Positions 8,201-16,184 of a stretch of DNA of 64,000 nucleotides are shown here, piece by piece. The DNA comes from Haladaptatus caseinilyticus (lineage in GTDB: Archaea; Halobacteriota; Halobacteria; Halobacteriales; Haladaptataceae): positions 1,922,001 through 1,986,000 of the forward strand of contig NZ_CP111036.1 in assembly GCF_026248685.1 (NCBI RefSeq), in the 5' to 3' direction. Both the position numbers and the translations under genes were made by a program. The notes beneath the pieces are model-generated. The model did not search any database, had not been told where the DNA came from, and worked only from the letters and a program-made list of their open reading frames with translations. The number at the start of each line of letters is the position of its first letter. Within the stretch, counting starts at the first letter, position 1.

Positions 8201-10300
8201 CTGGTTCCCCATGTTCGCGACGTCTGCGTGTACGGTGAGGGTTTCACCCTGTTCGATTTCGTCCGTGGCTTGCAGGTTCGACACGTCGAAGAACGAACCG
8301 AGGATGGTCATCTGATCGCTTTCCGAGTCGTTTTCCGAGAACACACCGTAGTGAACCGTTCCACCCGGCAAGTTCGATGTGTCCACTTGGAACGTGACCG
8401 TCGTTTCGTGTGGTCTGTCAACGGGGTCATCGACACCGTCCGGTGCCATATCGACCGGAGTCGTCGAGATCGGGTCGCCGTTTCCGAGGTCGGTTTCGTT
8501 CTGTGCAACGTGGAGTTCGATCTCTTCGAGCGCTCCTTCCTCGCCGATATTTTCGAGGTCGACGGTGACGTTAACCGTCTCACCCTGTTCGGCTTCGCCG
8601 GGTGCGCTGAGATTCGAGACGTCGATCTCGCCCTCATCAAGCGTTCCCTGTACTTTCCGTTGAAGGAGCTGTAAGTCCGCGTACGTGACCGTACCGTCGC
8701 GGTCCATGTCCGCGAGGTTCGGGTTGAAGTTCGACGGGTTCTGCCCCGCGAGGTACTTTTGGGTGAGTCGTACGTCCTGAACGGTGACCGAACCACTCTC
8801 GTCAACGTCGCCCAACTCGGATTCGGGAATAAATATCATCTCATCGACTGCCGCGTAGGCGTCGATGATACCCTTCCCGTACCGGGTGTCTTTCTCGTTT
8901 TCGGGCGCATCCCAATCGTCGGGTTTCTCGGCCGTCGATTCGAGTGCGTTCTCGATTTCCGCGACGGAAGCGTCGGGGTTGGCTGAGCGCATCAGCGCGA
9001 CCGCTCCCGCGACGTGCGGTGCGGCCATCGATGTCCCGGATAGTTCCTGATAGCCGCCGCCGGGTTCGGCGCTCAACACGTCCACACCGGGTGCCGAGAC
9101 GTCGGGTTTGACGAACCTATCCGGCCAGTCCGCTGGTGGGTTCTCCCAGTTGATCTTGTCGATTATCGCTCCACTAGAGAAGTCCGCGATGTCCTCGTTG
9201 CTGTCGGATGCACCGATGGAGAACGAGTGATAATCGTTGCCGGGCGACCCAACACAGCCCTGGCCGGAGTTCCCGGAGGAACTAACGAACGCCGTGCCGA
9301 GCGACCGCGCGTTCTCGACTACCGGAATCCACGCGTCACTGTAAACGGGACCAAACAGGCCACAACCAGCGCCGAGGCTGAGACTCGCCACGTCGGCGTC
9401 CTCCTCGACGGCCCATTGGACACCGCCGATGACACCCTCGGTCGACCCACTGCCACCGGGGATGACCATCCCGTGAATCAGATCCGCTTCGGGTGCGACA
9501 CCGATTGCCGTACCGCTACTGGCACCACCCATTGCGGTGGCACTGGTGTGTGTTCCATGATAATGGCTATCCCGCGGCTCGGAGCCGGGAACCATGTTCC
9601 CGCTATCATCGAATTCCGCCCATCCGCCGGGGTAGGTCGGGTCGGATGGATCCTCGGTGTACAGTTCGATGTCCGGATGGGTGATATCGACGCCCGTGTC
9701 GAGGACGGCGATCTTCGCACCGTCACCCCGAGTCCCGAGTTCGTCCCAGACTCGTGGGGCACGAATTTGGTCGAGGCCGTACGTCGTATCGTCCGGGGAC
9801 ACGTCCGAGTCTGCGCTCGGTTCGGGTTTTGTGGTCTCGGGAACGGTGTATTCCCGACTCTTGACGATCGATTTTACGCCGTTAACGGCGGCCAATTCGT
9901 CGATTTTCACGGTATCGGTATCGACGCTGATCGCGACCGCGTTCACGATCCAGAACGTGTTTTGTACGTCAACACCCGTTCGGGATTCGAGTTGGGTAAC
10001 CGACTGCGCTCTCGTCTCGGCGGCGTGTTGCTTCAGGTGCCGTATCGCCGCCTTTTCGTCCATTTCCGGATCCACCGACGTTTGTTCGAAGAGTAACAGT
10101 ACCTGTACTGTCCCCTCAGCACCCTCCAATGCGGGGTCGATTTGTACGTCGTTGGGGTCTTGTTTTGTCTCACTGTCGATACTTTCAAACTGGGGCGTCT
10201 CCTGTGCCGCTGTGAGTCCGATAGTGCCGGTTCCGATTACCGACAGTATCAGCAACAACGACAGCAAGATCGCGTCTGTGTGCTTCCTTCTTCGACTCAT
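5210..10300 (-). CDS. Giant secreted subtilase with dockerin, CARDB and carboxypeptidase-regulatory-like domains
   Basis: The protein has 1696 residues from the ATG at 10300; an upstream in-frame GTG at 10324 is less likely. Order: signal peptide (1-32, SRRRK start, cleavage near AAQ), I9-like propeptide (about 62-155), S8 catalytic domain (about 175-485), type I dockerin-like pair of calcium loops (about 497-552), and three CARDB repeats (about 558-1087). The third CARDB repeat is split by a DUF4350/GATase-like insert at about 808-1028. Three carboxypeptidase-regulatory-like beta domains (about 1088-1345) and three more CARDB repeats (about 1345-1670) follow. The triad is Asp201 (VLDTGVD), His248 (YHGTHTS) and Ser424 (SGTSMAAPH). 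It is a secreted serine protease that probably binds surfaces or partners through its tail. No C-terminal sorting motif is visible. Confidence 0.9.
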   Translation of the reverse strand: MSRRRKHTDAILLSLLLILSVIGTGTIGLTAAQETPQFESIDSETKQDPNDVQIDPALEGAEGTVQVLLLFEQTSVDPEMDEKAAIRHLKQHAAETRAQSVTQLESRTGVDVQNTFWIVNAVAISVDTDTVKIDELAAVNGVKSIVKSREYTVPETTKPEPSADSDVSPDDTTYGLDQIRAPRVWDELGTRGDGAKIAVLDTGVDITHPDIELYTEDPSDPTYPGGWAEFDDSGNMVPGSEPRDSHYHGTHTSATAMGGASSGTAIGVAPEADLIHGMVIPGGSGSTEGVIGGVQWAVEEDADVASLSLGAGCGLFGPVYSDAWIPVVENARSLGTAFVSSSGNSGQGCVGSPGNDYHSFSIGASDSNEDIADFSSGAIIDKINWENPPADWPDRFVKPDVSAPGVDVLSAEPGGGYQELSGTSMAAPHVAGAVALMRSANPDASVAEIENALESTAEKPDDWDAPENEKDTRYGKGIIDAYAAVDEMIFIPESELGDVDESGSVTVQDVRLTQKYLAGQNPSNFNPNLADMDRDGTVTYADLQLLQRKVQGTLDEGEIDVSNLSAPGEAEQGETVNVTVDLENIGEEGALEEIELHVAQNETDLGNGDPISTTPVDMAPDGVDDPVDRPHETTVTFQVDTSNLPGGTVHYGVFSENDSESDQMTILGSFFDVSNLQATDEIEQGETLTVHADVANMGNQQDTQTVEYRFDDLENPVRTKNVTLGVGESTAVEFTVDTSGIDNSTYEHGVFTEDDSQTTNVTVLEAFFDVSITDAPEEASAGETITVTATVENTGNATDVQTVEYETIPRSVDVAVVDVSDNEHGDDIASTLEEHLDTDIYTVDVVTADELPGAMGEYDTFVVQRFGSDQVASDFLDELDDDQSVVYLDSYQGASAYAYADGVYRLYNVRGDPVERDASSSSSTPVTIDIRENHPLFTNVGEVGDSVEVFTGSTMWGSWFAEYSGTILADADYGSGSAGPAVAVNDDKNEVLLSAVGRDYFTDESDFTEEGDLLLANSVAYLSGFGSAANGEERTQDETTANVTLAPGERETVEFAHTLEDEIDPSIDWLHVVSSEDDQDESSLDITIDRGNLTGTVTDSETGEPVENATVTIDVDIGDGDYTAVTDGNGEYEIENVPSGTHNSTVSADGYDEVTDTVTVPVDDTTTANFELDPTPGTISGTVTASDTGTGVANVTVAAEDNDGNVHETTTNENGSYSLGVPAGMYVVNVAGTPGDYRPEEIVSVAPGETVDGVDFTVEPRDGAIEGYVINAAGIPVEGATVVDADQGAFNVTTDENGYYRIEGLDRGTYALRTMHDRYPDSDITFTEVEANETTTRNLTLGTFFEVSNLSAPSEAEQGEGITVSATVTNVGEREDTRTVFYFPPGTNFGSSVLLESQSELSERVTLDGGESTTVEFSYEINPDRAVGDYEHGISADEVASTNITVTEDEPTEEASFTVTRFDAPTEVNPGEQVTVSATIGNIGNASGTQTVEYHLAGTARNTSDVTLDAGENTTVEFTVTMPSDTGSYEHGVATDDDQHSTSISVVESDPDPAYFRVSDVNGPAEVTQGKEITVSATLTNTGDEAATQTIWLFFMSSSSTVERDLGAQEMVALYKPRSAKQVTLAGGRLTTVEFTYSVDESTAPGEYEFAVSSLQETKSGFLTVLPAGNQTVPNQGSLDGISDTMSGYSLSEVIV

Positions 10301-10804
10301 TATTTCAGTTTCTCTGTATTTCACACAACAAATCTAAATTTTGATTTAAGATTGTGTGACACGTTGACTTGGTAATTATCCAACTAATAACTATTGCTTA
10401 AATTATTATATTAATTTTAAATATTCAGAAAAATTCTACTGAGCGAAGAAATTTCCACGGATCGGTGACGAAATCCGCAAAACGAACGTAGGCTCTTCGC
10501 TGGTGAACCGGAAAGTGGTCTCGAATCGGTCCTCCCGATCTCTTGAACGAAGCGTACCGTGGGCGTTCCGTAACGCGCCCCAACGTGTTTCACATCGGTT
10601 CGTCCCCGTTTGGCAGCAATATCTGCGTGATCTATCGCCGGTCAGATTGGTGCCCTTAGATTCCCTTAGTCAGTATAATCACACACGGCCCCGACGATGT
10701 CTCCCGGTTTTCGAAATAAATTATATCTCACTAATTATTCTTATCCGACACCACCTGTCTGACCGCCACGCTTAAATAGGAGGTCGCGTCTCCAACCGAG
10801 TACA
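10301..10804. other. AT-rich intergenic region
   Basis: This 504-base gap lies between divergent genes. Bases 10325-10440 are strikingly AT-rich, with several TTTAAAT-like stretches that could serve the subtilase promoter on the minus strand. No ORF in it shows family features. Its right end holds the leuA-type promoter. Confidence 0.5.
10771..10780 (+). promoter_or_regulatory. TATA-like box of the leuA-type gene
   Basis: The sequence CTTAAATAGG is centred about 30 bases before the ATG at 10805, which is the normal haloarchaeal distance between TATA box and start of a leaderless message. It supports 10805 as the true start and so supports the view that the downstream frame change is a lesion within the gene. 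Confidence 0.55.
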
Positions 10805-12020
10805 ATGTCTGAAAACGACAGCACCTCCGAGAGGGGGGGTCGAGTTCTTCGAGGGCACGTTAGCCCACACCGACGAGATTGAAAACGTTCGAATTTTCGA
10901 CACGACGCTCCGTGACGGCGAGCAGACGCCACGCACCTCGTTCACCCCGGCCGAGAAGCGCGAAATCGCGGCCACGTTGGACGAAATGGGAACCCACGTC
11001 ATCGAAGCGGGATTCCCGGCCAACGGGGACGCGGAATTCGAGGCCGTCCGTGACATCGCCGAATCGACGCAGGCGACGACGTGCGCGCTGGCTCGCATCG
11101 TGGATGGCGACGTGGAAACAGCACTGGAAACCGGCGCAGGAATGGTTCACATCTTCGCTTCGACCAGCGACGTGCAAATCGAGGATTCGATGCACGCCAC
11201 GCGCGAAGAGGTGAAGGATCGCGCCGTGAAAGCCGTGAAACGCGTCGTAGAGGCCGGAGCGAGCCCGATGTTCTCGCCGATGGACGCGACGCGAACCGAT
11301 CCGGAGTTCATGGCCGAAATCATCGAAGCGGTCACCGAAGCAGGTGTCGAGTGGATCAACATTCCCGACACCTGCGGCGTCGGGACACCGACACGGTTCG
11401 CCGACCTCGTGAGACAAATCCGTGAGTACACCGACGCTCGGATCGACGTCCACACGCACGACGATTTCGGGATGGCCACCGCGAACGCGATGGCCGGATT
11501 GGAGGCTGGCGCGGATCAAGTGCAGGTCAGCGTCAACGGTATCGGAGAGCGTGCAGGAAACGCCGCCTTCGAAGAGGTCGTCATGGCCGTAGAAGGCGTC
11601 TACGGCGTCGATACCGGCATCGACACGACACGTATCTCGGAACTCTCGGAGATGGTCGCCGAGTACAGCGAGGTCTCGGTACCCGTGAACAAACCCGTCG
11701 TCGGTGCGAACGCGTTCGCACACGAGAGCGGGATTCACGCGGCCGGGGTCATCGAGAACAGCGATACGTTCGAGACCGGCGTGATGAAACCCGAGATGGT
11801 CGGCGCGCGCCGGGAGTTCGTGCTCGGTAAGCATACCGGCACTCACGCGGTCCGAAAACACCTCATACAGGCCGGATTCGCCCCGACCGAAGCCGAGGTT
11901 CGGCGAATCACGCGTCGGGTCAAAGACCGCGGTGCCGAGAAAGCACGAGTTACCGTCAGCGACGTCCGTCGATTCGCCCGCGAACTGGGCGTCGATTCCA
12001 GCGAGGAGGTCAAAGCGTAA
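10805..12020 (+). CDS. leuA: 2-isopropylmalate synthase family (LeuA-type) gene with a frameshift near the 5' end
   Basis: From the ATG at 10805 translation reads MSENDSTSERGG and then leaves frame at seven Gs (10833-10839); that frame meets a TGA at 10880. Dropping one G joins it to VEFFEGTLAHTDEIENV and then the HMGL-like catalytic domain with FDTTLRDGEQTP, the family's substrate and metal motif. Further marks are DVHTHDDFGMATANA and VNGIGERAGNAA (metal-binding His-x-His region). The restored product is about 404 residues and ends after an HxxG..GKHTG region without the C-terminal LeuA regulatory domain. The enzyme condenses acetyl-CoA with 2-oxoisovalerate (leucine branch) or with pyruvate (citramalate synthase); context favours leucine. 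An internal TTG at 10977 would lose the DTTLRDGEQ catalytic loop and cannot give an active enzyme. Confidence 0.8.
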
Positions 12021-12117
12021 TCATGCCGTCTCGCGCTTGTTTCACCACCGGCGAGCGACTGCACCACGGAACATCGTGGCCGACAATGGTACGGCGAAAA
12101 AGTTGCCAGCCACGAAA

Positions 12118-12126
12118 GAGTTATTG
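12118..12126 (+). promoter_or_regulatory. Possible TATA-like box upstream of the ilv leader ORF
   Basis: GAGTTATTG is centred about 22-24 bases upstream of the leader ATG at 12144. The match is weak, but the spacing would place transcription start at or just before the leader ORF, as in leaderless haloarchaeal messages. Confidence 0.3.
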
Positions 12127-12143
12127 CGGTCGCCGTAACAAGA

Positions 12144-12239
12144 ATGCAAACACAGATGCGACAGTCACACGCAGCCCTCGATTCGCAGGAGTCGAGCGGT
12201 GCGGCTGTCGAGCGCGTACTCATTATTGTAGGGGTCTAG
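12144..12239 (+). CDS. Putative branched-chain amino acid leader peptide
   Basis: This 31-codon ORF (ATG at 12144, TAG at 12237-12239) lies 142 bases before ilvB. Its last ten residues are VERVLIIVGV: seven of ten are Val, Leu or Ile, the three end-products of the operon. The preceding residues are unremarkable (starts MQTQMRQSHAA). The last codons overlap the 5' arm of a hairpin. This is the layout of ribosome-mediated attenuation leaders such as E. coli ivbL, whose sequence also ends in a Val-rich run before Gly. I infer a regulatory role from position and codon content; there is no protein family to support it. Chance occurrence cannot be excluded for so short an ORF. Confidence 0.5.
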   Translation: MQTQMRQSHAALDSQESSGAAVERVLIIVGV

Positions 12240-12250
12240 CTACCCCTACA
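12227..12250 (+). terminator. Putative attenuator hairpin overlapping the leader stop codon
   Basis: TGTAGGGGT (12227-12235) and ACCCCTACA (12242-12250) form a perfect 9-bp stem around the six-base loop CTAGCT. The loop contains the leader's TAG stop. The 5' arm coincides with the Ile-Val-Gly-Val codons. A pyrimidine-rich CTCTTCTCAT follows. A ribosome stalled at the Ile/Val codons would cover the 5' arm and block the stem; release at the stop codon would free it. The lack of a long T run makes termination strength uncertain, so a processing or translation-blocking hairpin is an alternative. Confidence 0.5.
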
Positions 12251-12310
12251 CTCTTCTCATCCCCGACCACTGAATCGCCATCCAACAACCCCGAGTTTAC
12301 GCGCAAAACC

Positions 12311-12385
12311 ATGTCACGAACACGACCGACAGCAAAGCGGTATCGACCGACGAACCACACACGAACCGAGGTGACGAACTCGTGA
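12311..12385 (+). CDS. Possible short upstream ORF overlapping the ilvB start
   Basis: A 24-residue ORF begins ATG at 12311 (MSRTRPTAKRY...) and stops at TGA 12383-12385, overlapping the ilvB GTG (12382) in a GTGA junction. Such overlaps are typical of translational coupling. The product would be basic, rich in Arg and Thr, and matches no family I know. It could be real translation that delivers ribosomes to ilvB, or simply chance. Confidence 0.25.
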   Translation: MSRTRPTAKRYRPTNHTRTEVTNS

Positions 12386-14184
12386 GCGAGCACGCGGTTC
12401 GACAGGTCTCCCACGAATCGGAAGAGTCGGACGATGACCAGTCCGGCGAACGGGCCGAAACCCCCGAGGGCCGCCCGAACGAAGCGGATACGAGCGAATC
12501 GCAGACGGGTGCGAGCGTCGTCGTCCGCGCGCTCGAATCCGCGGGCGTCGAAACCCTCTTCGGCGTGCAGGGAGGGGCGATCATGCCGGTGTACGATGCA
12601 CTCGGCAAATCCGACCTCCGCCACGTTACGATGGCACACGAGCAGGCCGCGGCACACGCCGCCGACGCCTACGGTATCGTCGCCGGAACGCCGGGTGTCT
12701 GTCTCGCCACGTCCGGTCCGGGAGCGACGAACCTCGTCACGGGACTGGCGGATGCGGACATGGACTCAGACCCGGTCGTGGCCCTGACGGGACAAGTCCC
12801 GACGAACTTCGTCGGCAACGATGCGTTCCAGGAAACCGATACAACGGGCGTCACGGCACCCATCACGAAGGCGAACTACTTCGCGGGCGATACCGACACC
12901 GTCGGCGACACGGTCGGCGAAGCGTTCGCGCTCGCCAGCGAGGGTCGGCCGGGGCCGACGCTCGTTGACCTGCCTAAAGACGTAACGCTGGCAGAAACCG
13001 ATGCTGGGGAACCGACCGCCGAGACGCCGGAACACTACAACCCACAGGAAAAGCCGGACGCCGATGCCGTCGCGGAGGCGGCCCGAACGCTGGAAACCGC
13101 GGACCGGCCGTTGATTCTGGCTGGTGGCGGTGTCATCAAAGGCGATGCAAGCCCGGAACTACGGGCGTTCGCCACCGGACACGACATCCCGGTGGCAACG
13201 TCGATGCCCGCCGTGGGCGCGTTCCCCGAAGACCACGACCGGTCGGTCGGCATGGTCGGCATGCACGGAACTGGCCCCGCAAACATGGCCGTCACGCACT
13301 GCGACACCCTCCTCGCAGTCGGGTGTCGTTTCGACGACCGACTGACTGGCGGCGTCGATTCGTTCGCACCGGAAGCGACCGTCATTCACATCGATATCGA
13401 CCCGGCGGAGATTTCGAAGAACGTCCACGCCGAGGTCCCTGTCGTGGGCGACGCCGGTGCCACACTCGCCGAAATCGGTGAGGAGATGAACTCCACGCCG
13501 AGCGTCGACGACTGGCGCGAGCAAATCTCCGACTGGAAAGAGGAGTATCCGATGACCTACCACGCGCCCGAGGACGGGCCGGTCAAACCCCAGTTCGTCG
13601 TCGAAGCGTTCGACGCCGCCACGGCCGACGACGCCATCGTTACGACGGGGGTCGGCCAGCACCAGATGTGGGCAGTCCAGTTCTGGACGTTCACCGAACC
13701 CAGAACGTGGGTGTCCTCACACGGTCTCGGAACGATGGGATACGGCCTACCGGCCGCGATCGGTGCGCGAATGGCCGCGGCAGACGACCAGCAGGTCGTC
13801 AGCTTCGAGGGCGATGGCTCGTTCCTGATGACGGTGCAGGAACTGTCGGTGGCTGTCAGGGAAAACCTGGACATCACCGTGGCCGTCCTGAACAACCGCT
13901 ACATCGGCATGGTTCGTCAGTGGCAGGACGCGTTCTTCGACGGGAATCGCGTCGCCTCCGAGTACGATTGGTGTCCCGACTTCGCCACCCTCGCCGAAGC
14001 GTTCGGCGCGAACGGGTTCACGGTTGACCACCCCGACGAAGTGGCCGACACCGTCGAGGCCGCACTGGCGTACGACGGTCCTTCCGTCGTGGATTTCCAC
14101 ATCGACCCCGACGAGAACGTCTACCCGATGGTCGCGAGCGGCGGTGCCAACGGAAAATTCGCCCTGTCGGAGGATCAACTATGA
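12382..14184 (+). CDS. ilvB: Acetolactate synthase, large (catalytic) subunit
   Basis: The 600-residue ThDP- and FAD-dependent enzyme condenses two pyruvates to acetolactate, or pyruvate with 2-oxobutyrate, the first common step of Val/Leu/Ile synthesis. A polar, acidic N-terminal extension of about 45 residues precedes the core. The Pyr domain has [14 protein letters not shown] and the catalytic Glu in [17 protein letters not shown]. The ThDP-binding motif is [12 protein letters not shown] and continues to [14 protein letters not shown]. The GTG at 12382 is chosen because it sits directly before the family-like N terminus. It overlaps ilvN by four bases (ATGA), implying translational coupling. 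Control may come from the leader hairpin 130 bases upstream and from the ilvN subunit. Confidence 0.95.
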   Translation: MSEHAVRQVSHESEESDDDQSGERAETPEGRPNEADTSESQTGASVVVRALESAGVETLFGVQGGAIMPVYDALGKSDLRHVTMAHEQAAAHAADAYGIVAGTPGVCLATSGPGATNLVTGLADADMDSDPVVALTGQVPTNFVGNDAFQETDTTGVTAPITKANYFAGDTDTVGDTVGEAFALASEGRPGPTLVDLPKDVTLAETDAGEPTAETPEHYNPQEKPDADAVAEAARTLETADRPLILAGGGVIKGDASPELRAFATGHDIPVATSMPAVGAFPEDHDRSVGMVGMHGTGPANMAVTHCDTLLAVGCRFDDRLTGGVDSFAPEATVIHIDIDPAEISKNVHAEVPVVGDAGATLAEIGEEMNSTPSVDDWREQISDWKEEYPMTYHAPEDGPVKPQFVVEAFDAATADDAIVTTGVGQHQMWAVQFWTFTEPRTWVSSHGLGTMGYGLPAAIGARMAAADDQQVVSFEGDGSFLMTVQELSVAVRENLDITVAVLNNRYIGMVRQWQDAFFDGNRVASEYDWCPDFATLAEAFGANGFTVDHPDEVADTVEAALAYDGPSVVDFHIDPDENVYPMVASGGANGKFALSEDQL

Positions 14185-14891
14185 GCGGAGAGGATTCGAC
14201 GTCCCAAGCGGGAATGCCGGGTCCAGCACCGGACGAGCGACCACATCCCGACGGACGGCGAAACGCACACGGCGTCCGAATCGACCCCGAGGCGGACGCC
14301 GAAGCGGAGCGGCGGACGGCGGTGGTTTCCGCCCTGGTCGAGCACGAACCCGGCGTCCTCTCGCAGGTGTCCGGGCTGTTCTCCCGACGACAGTTCAACA
14401 TCGAGAGCCTGACCGTCGGCCGGACGACGGTCGATGGCCACGCACGAATCACGCTCGTCGTGGAGGAAACCGACCACGGCATCGAACAAGCGCGAAAGCA
14501 GTTGGCGAAGCTTCCGACCGTCATTCAGGTGGGCGAATTGGACGACAACGCGGTTCGCGCCGAACTCGTCCTCCTGAAAGTTCGCGGCGACGAACCCGAC
14601 AAGGTCCACGCCATCACCGAGATGTACGAGGGACAGACGTTGGACGCCGGGCCGCGAACCATCACGGTGCAGATCACCGGCGACCAGCGGAAGATCGACG
14701 ACGCCATCGACGCCTTCCGGCAGTTCGGCATCATCGAAATCGCGCGGACCGGGCAGACCGCTCTGGCCCGCGGCGACACGCCGACGACCCCCGGCGAGGA
14801 ACCGGGGCACTCGACCGAACCGACCGACAGCGGCTACGAAACCGAAGCGGAACGCGGCGAAACGAACCGATCGACGACGGAGACCAACTGA
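14181..14891 (+). CDS. ilvN: Acetolactate synthase, small (regulatory) subunit
   Basis: The 236-residue protein contains an ACT domain beginning near residue 45 ([20 protein letters not shown], then [11 protein letters not shown]) and the C-terminal ALS_ss_C half with [10 protein letters not shown] and [20 protein letters not shown]. The ACT domain binds valine in relatives and tunes the large subunit. Both ends carry polar, acidic extensions: about 40 residues in front and about 40 after the last conserved helix, which are usual in halophiles. The ATG overlaps the ilvB stop, so both subunits should be made in a coupled way. Confidence 0.95.
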   Translation: MSGEDSTSQAGMPGPAPDERPHPDGRRNAHGVRIDPEADAEAERRTAVVSALVEHEPGVLSQVSGLFSRRQFNIESLTVGRTTVDGHARITLVVEETDHGIEQARKQLAKLPTVIQVGELDDNAVRAELVLLKVRGDEPDKVHAITEMYEGQTLDAGPRTITVQITGDQRKIDDAIDAFRQFGIIEIARTGQTALARGDTPTTPGEEPGHSTEPTDSGYETEAERGETNRSTTETN

Positions 14892-14902
14892 GGATTTCGA
14901 CA

Positions 14903-15937
14903 ATGACAACGATATACTACGACGACGACGCGGACGACGCACAGCTCGCAGACAAGACGGTTGCCGTCCTCGGCTACGGCAGTCAGGGCCACGCCCACGC
15001 ACAGAACCTCGCCGAAAGCGGGGTGGACGTGGTCGTCGGCCTCCGCGAATCATCGGCGTCACGGAAGGCGGCGGAAGCCGACGGTCTGCGTGTAGCGACG
15101 CCGACGGAAGCAGCCAGCCAAGCGGACGTCGTCTCCGTATTGGTGCCGGACACCGTCCAGCCAGCCGTCTATGACGACATCAAGTCCGAACTGGAAGCGG
15201 GCGATACCCTCCAGTTCGCACACGGGTTCAACATTCACTACGGTCAGATCGAACCGCCGGAGGACGTGGACGTGACCATGGTCGCGCCGAAATCGCCGGG
15301 TCACCTCGTCCGACGAAACTACCAAGCCGACGAAGGCACGCCGGGATTGCTCGCGGTCTACCAAGACGCCAGCGGCGAGGCGAAAGCCGAGGGGCTGGCC
15401 TACGCGAAGGCTATCGGCTGTACTCGGGCGGGCGTGGTGGAAACGACCTTCCAGGAGGAGACGGAAACCGATCTGTTCGGCGAGCAAGCCGTGCTCTGTG
15501 GCGGCGTCACGGAACTCATCAAGATGGGTTACGAGACGCTGGTAGACGCAGGTTACTCGCCGGAGATGGCATATTTCGAGTGTCTGAACGAAATGAAGCT
15601 CATCGTGGACCTGCTGTACGAGGGCGGCCTCGGCGAGATGTGGGATTCGGTGTCCGACACCGCCGAATACGGCGGCCTGACCCGCGGCGAGGTCGTCGTT
15701 GACGACCACGCCCGCGAGCAGATGGAGACGGTGCTGGAGGGCGTGCAGAACGGCGAGTTCGCTCGCGAGTGGATTCTGGAGAACCAAGCCGGACGACCGG
15801 CCTACCGACAGAAGCGGCAGGCCGAAAAAAGCCACGACATCGAGGACGTCGGTTCGGAACTGCGGGACCTGTTCGCGTGGGCCGACGAGGACGAAGCTGA
15901 TGAAACGGAGAAAACGGAGGTGCCAGCCGATGACTAA
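14903..15937 (+). CDS. ilvC: Ketol-acid reductoisomerase
   Basis: This 344-residue class I KARI converts acetolactate to 2,3-dihydroxyisovalerate with NAD(P)H and magnesium. The N-terminal Rossmann domain has [15 protein letters not shown] (about residues 22-36). The catalytic all-alpha domain has [14 protein letters not shown] and the metal-binding [17 protein letters not shown]. The C terminus is a halophilic acidic tail ([17 protein letters not shown]). I chose the ATG at 14903, 11 bases after ilvN; a longer frame opening farther upstream is only read-through of other genes. The stop overlaps the next small ORF by eight bases. Confidence 0.95.
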   Translation: MTTIYYDDDADDAQLADKTVAVLGYGSQGHAHAQNLAESGVDVVVGLRESSASRKAAEADGLRVATPTEAASQADVVSVLVPDTVQPAVYDDIKSELEAGDTLQFAHGFNIHYGQIEPPEDVDVTMVAPKSPGHLVRRNYQADEGTPGLLAVYQDASGEAKAEGLAYAKAIGCTRAGVVETTFQEETETDLFGEQAVLCGGVTELIKMGYETLVDAGYSPEMAYFECLNEMKLIVDLLYEGGLGEMWDSVSDTAEYGGLTRGEVVVDDHAREQMETVLEGVQNGEFAREWILENQAGRPAYRQKRQAEKSHDIEDVGSELRDLFAWADEDEADETEKTEVPADD

Positions 15938-16184
15938 CGAATCGAACGATAGCACGAGAGCGATGGCCGACGTGAGCCACGTCCATCCCTACGCCGACCA
16001 AGGTGCGATGACACGGCTGTTCAACCGTGGACCGACCGTGGCGGACGGTGGGGTTACGGAGGACGTGACCGACGAAACCGAACCCGACACGATGGCTGAG
16101 GTGTCACATTCCCCGCCGGAGGGGGCCGGTGATTCAGCGACAGTCTTCGAACGCGGCTACGAGCATCGGGTACGGGAGACATGA
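15930..16184 (+). CDS. Small repeat protein of unknown function in the ilv-leu operon
   Basis: This 84-residue ORF overlaps ilvC by eight bases and leuC by four (ATGA), so it is translated inside the operon. It has two copies of one motif. Residues 12-34 read [10 protein letters not shown]...LFNRG and residues 55-76 read [10 protein letters not shown]...VFERG; each is MA(D/E)VSH, a Pro-containing stretch, then (L/V)F(N/E)RG. The remainder is acidic and Thr-rich. I recognise no named domain. The position suggests a role with reductoisomerase or isopropylmalate isomerase, such as an assembly factor or a regulator, but this is only context. Confidence 0.7.
   Translation: MTNESNDSTRAMADVSHVHPYADQGAMTRLFNRGPTVADGGVTEDVTDETEPDTMAEVSHSPPEGAGDSATVFERGYEHRVRET

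Noticed and set aside
5534-8674. 1046-codon ORF antisense to the subtilase
   Set aside because: It is the mirror of a long GC-rich coding region; the translation shows no domain or motif, and the subtilase frame has complete catalytic motifs.
10503-10775. 90-codon ORF upstream of leuA
   Set aside because: It has low-complexity Arg/Ser/Leu content with no family look, and it overlaps the leuA promoter.
10977-12020. LeuA starting at TTG 10977
   Set aside because: This start loses the DTTLRDGEQ catalytic segment that is plainly encoded just upstream in the same frame.
12023-12385. 120-codon ORF across the leuA-ilvB gap
   Set aside because: Its sequence is basic and featureless; only its last 24 codons (from 12311) are kept as a possible short ORF.
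14024-15937. 637-codon frame ending in IlvC
   Set aside because: Its first 290 codons run through ilvB and ilvN in the wrong frame; the ketol-acid reductoisomerase starts at 14903.
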